Positions 42,999-43,945 of a stretch of DNA of 43,945 bases are shown in pieces (the stretch's first letter is position 1; every line of letters starts with the position of its first letter). This DNA is from Pirellulales bacterium (lineage in GTDB: Bacteria > Planctomycetota > Planctomycetia > Pirellulales > JACPPG01). The notes below the pieces were generated by a model, which was given only the letters and a program-made list of their open reading frames with translations, did not search any database and had not been told where the DNA came from. The stretch spans positions 1-43,945 of the forward strand of contig DASZWQ010000015.1 of NCBI GenBank assembly GCA_035546535.1, in the 5' to 3' direction. The position numbers were made by a program, and so were the translations under genes.

Positions 42999-43945
42999 AT
43001 GAAAACTACATTGTTCGCGCGGTGGCGCCGCAGCACCAAGCAACGGCAATCTCGCAAGTCGCACGTTCGCGGCCGCCCGCTACGCGTGGAATCGCTCGAA
43101 GGTCGCGCATTGCTGACGGCGTCGACCGCCACCTTTTCGGCCTACGACGTTAATCACGACGGCTACTTCAACCTGTCGGACGTGATCAGCGAGATCAATT
43201 ATTTCAATGCCAATGGCCCGGGTGCGGCGCCCGTGGCGGCCACCACCGGCCACAGTATGGCCGCCATGGCAGCGACAACGACGACCTCGTCCTCGACGAC
43301 GACCAGCTCTGCGCCCGCCGTGGACGTGAACGGTGACGGCTATGTCAATCTCACCGACGTGCTGCACGAAATCCAGGCTTTCGACACGGTAACGCCGCAG
43401 GCCGCTTACACGATCGTACCGACCGACAATAACGACGTGCCGCTCAGCGGTCCCGTGGTAGTCGGGCAGACTTTCTACATTGACGTCATGGTGCAAGACC
43501 TGCGCGACGTCCCGTACGCCGGCGTCGCCGGAGCGGCCGTGGACGTTGCCTACACCGCGGACTCGTCGAATCCAGGCGGCGTAGCGCCGGTCACGCCACT
43601 CTCATTGCAATTCAATGCGTCGACCTATAATTCGCCGTCGAACCCCAGTGTTCGCGCCAACATCAATACACCGGGCGTCATTCAGGACATCAATGGTGCC
43701 GAGAGCTTCAGCACTGGTCCCAACGGGTTTTTCTTTTCTCCGCTGGGCGGGTCGGCCCTGCTGGTGAATCGCATCCAGATGACGGCCACTGCGGCCGGTG
43801 TGGTGAACTTCAACTCGGAAATTCTCAATGCCGGGCTCGAACAGACGATCCTGGCATCGGCCACCGGTCAGCAGACCGCTTCGGATTCGGAGACGTTGGC
43901 CACCAATCAGCTCACCTTTGGCTCGGCCTCGGTCACGATCGTCAA
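42999..43945 (+). CDS. surface protein with split dockerin-type repeats (3' end cut by the window)
   Basis: At least 315 residues, open to the last base. The N-terminus is strongly basic (KTTLFARWRRSTKQRQSRKS) and ends in VESLEGRALLTAS, the LExR-LL signature that planctomycetes put at the start of large surface proteins. Two dockerin-type EF-hand repeats follow: DVNHDGYFNLSDVISEINYF (about 54-73) and DVNGDGYVNLTDVLHEIQAF (about 108-127). A Thr/Ser/Ala linker (MAAMAATTTTSSSTTTSS) separates them. After residue 130 comes a beta-sandwich region (PVVVGQTFYIDVMVQDLRDV, TATAAGVVNFNSE) like cohesin or cadherin-type modules. Dockerin repeats usually sit at the C-terminus, so this N-terminal split arrangement is unusual. 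ATG 42999 is set by the LEGRALLT signature; the ribosome site is weak. Confidence 0.88.
   Translation, partial: MKTTLFARWRRSTKQRQSRKSHVRGRPLRVESLEGRALLTASTATFSAYDVNHDGYFNLSDVISEINYFNANGPGAAPVAATTGHSMAAMAATTTTSSSTTTSSAPAVDVNGDGYVNLTDVLHEIQAFDTVTPQAAYTIVPTDNNDVPLSGPVVVGQTFYIDVMVQDLRDVPYAGVAGAAVDVAYTADSSNPGGVAPVTPLSLQFNASTYNSPSNPSVRANINTPGVIQDINGAESFSTGPNGFFFSPLGGSALLVNRIQMTATAAGVVNFNSEILNAGLEQTILASATGQQTASDSETLATNQLTFGSASVTIV

Overview
The window is GC-rich bacterial chromosome and almost certainly comes from a planctomycete, probably near the Pirellulales (the order is an inference). Supporting marks are a PSCyt1/DUF1549/DUF1553 protein next to a Tat-exported DUF1501 protein, a PEP-CTERM protein, a dockerin-type surface protein with an LEGRALLT N-terminal signature, an ECF sigma factor divergent from a membrane-tailed Ser/Thr kinase, two TMTC-like membrane/TPR proteins, and loosely packed genes on both strands. 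No plasmid, phage or CRISPR locus was seen.

Layout: 1-214 is a dense array of perfect stem-loops with no convincing gene. 906-5850 holds a PEP-CTERM protein, a convergent nitronate monooxygenase-like flavoprotein and the first TMTC-like protein. 5878-13357 is a signalling block: ECF sigma factor, divergent Ser/Thr kinase with a DFN motif in place of DFG, a cytidylate-kinase-like protein and a hybrid histidine kinase (PAS-HisKA-HATPase-REC-REC-HPt). 13632-16829 holds lpxI and lpxD (lipid A synthesis) and a divergent class IV aminotransferase. 17013-20099 runs in one direction: a DUF6677-type membrane protein, a tiny membrane protein, a pentaheme cytochrome c and a Tat-exported DUF362 protein. 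20382-24115 holds acetolactate synthase and a convergent polytopic membrane protein. 24884-26476 encodes a GAF-SpoIIE protein with a damaged phosphatase site.

A tRNA-Leu(GAG) lies at 26648-26731, and its 3' end is copied exactly 100 bp downstream, which resembles an integration scar. After it come a Fes-type esterase, a serine beta-lactamase-like hydrolase, the second TMTC-like protein (minus strand), a 73-residue secreted Gly/Cys/Tyr-rich peptide with its own terminator, an orphan CPWCH protein, a secreted alpha/beta hydrolase and a small orphan protein. The right end has the DUF1549/DUF1553-DUF1501 pair, a GH77 4-alpha-glucanotransferase, and a surface protein cut by the window end.

Most transcription units are one or two genes. 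Strong hairpins lie between several convergent pairs. Shared themes are envelope biogenesis and cell-surface export (lpxD/lpxI, PEP-CTERM, dockerin, Tat substrates, TMTC-like candidate glycosyltransferases) and planctomycete-style signalling. I found no single obvious new multi-gene system. The best leads are the stem-loop array, the tRNA 3'-end duplication, the degenerate SpoIIE protein, the paired TMTC-like proteins and the cytochrome/DUF362 group.
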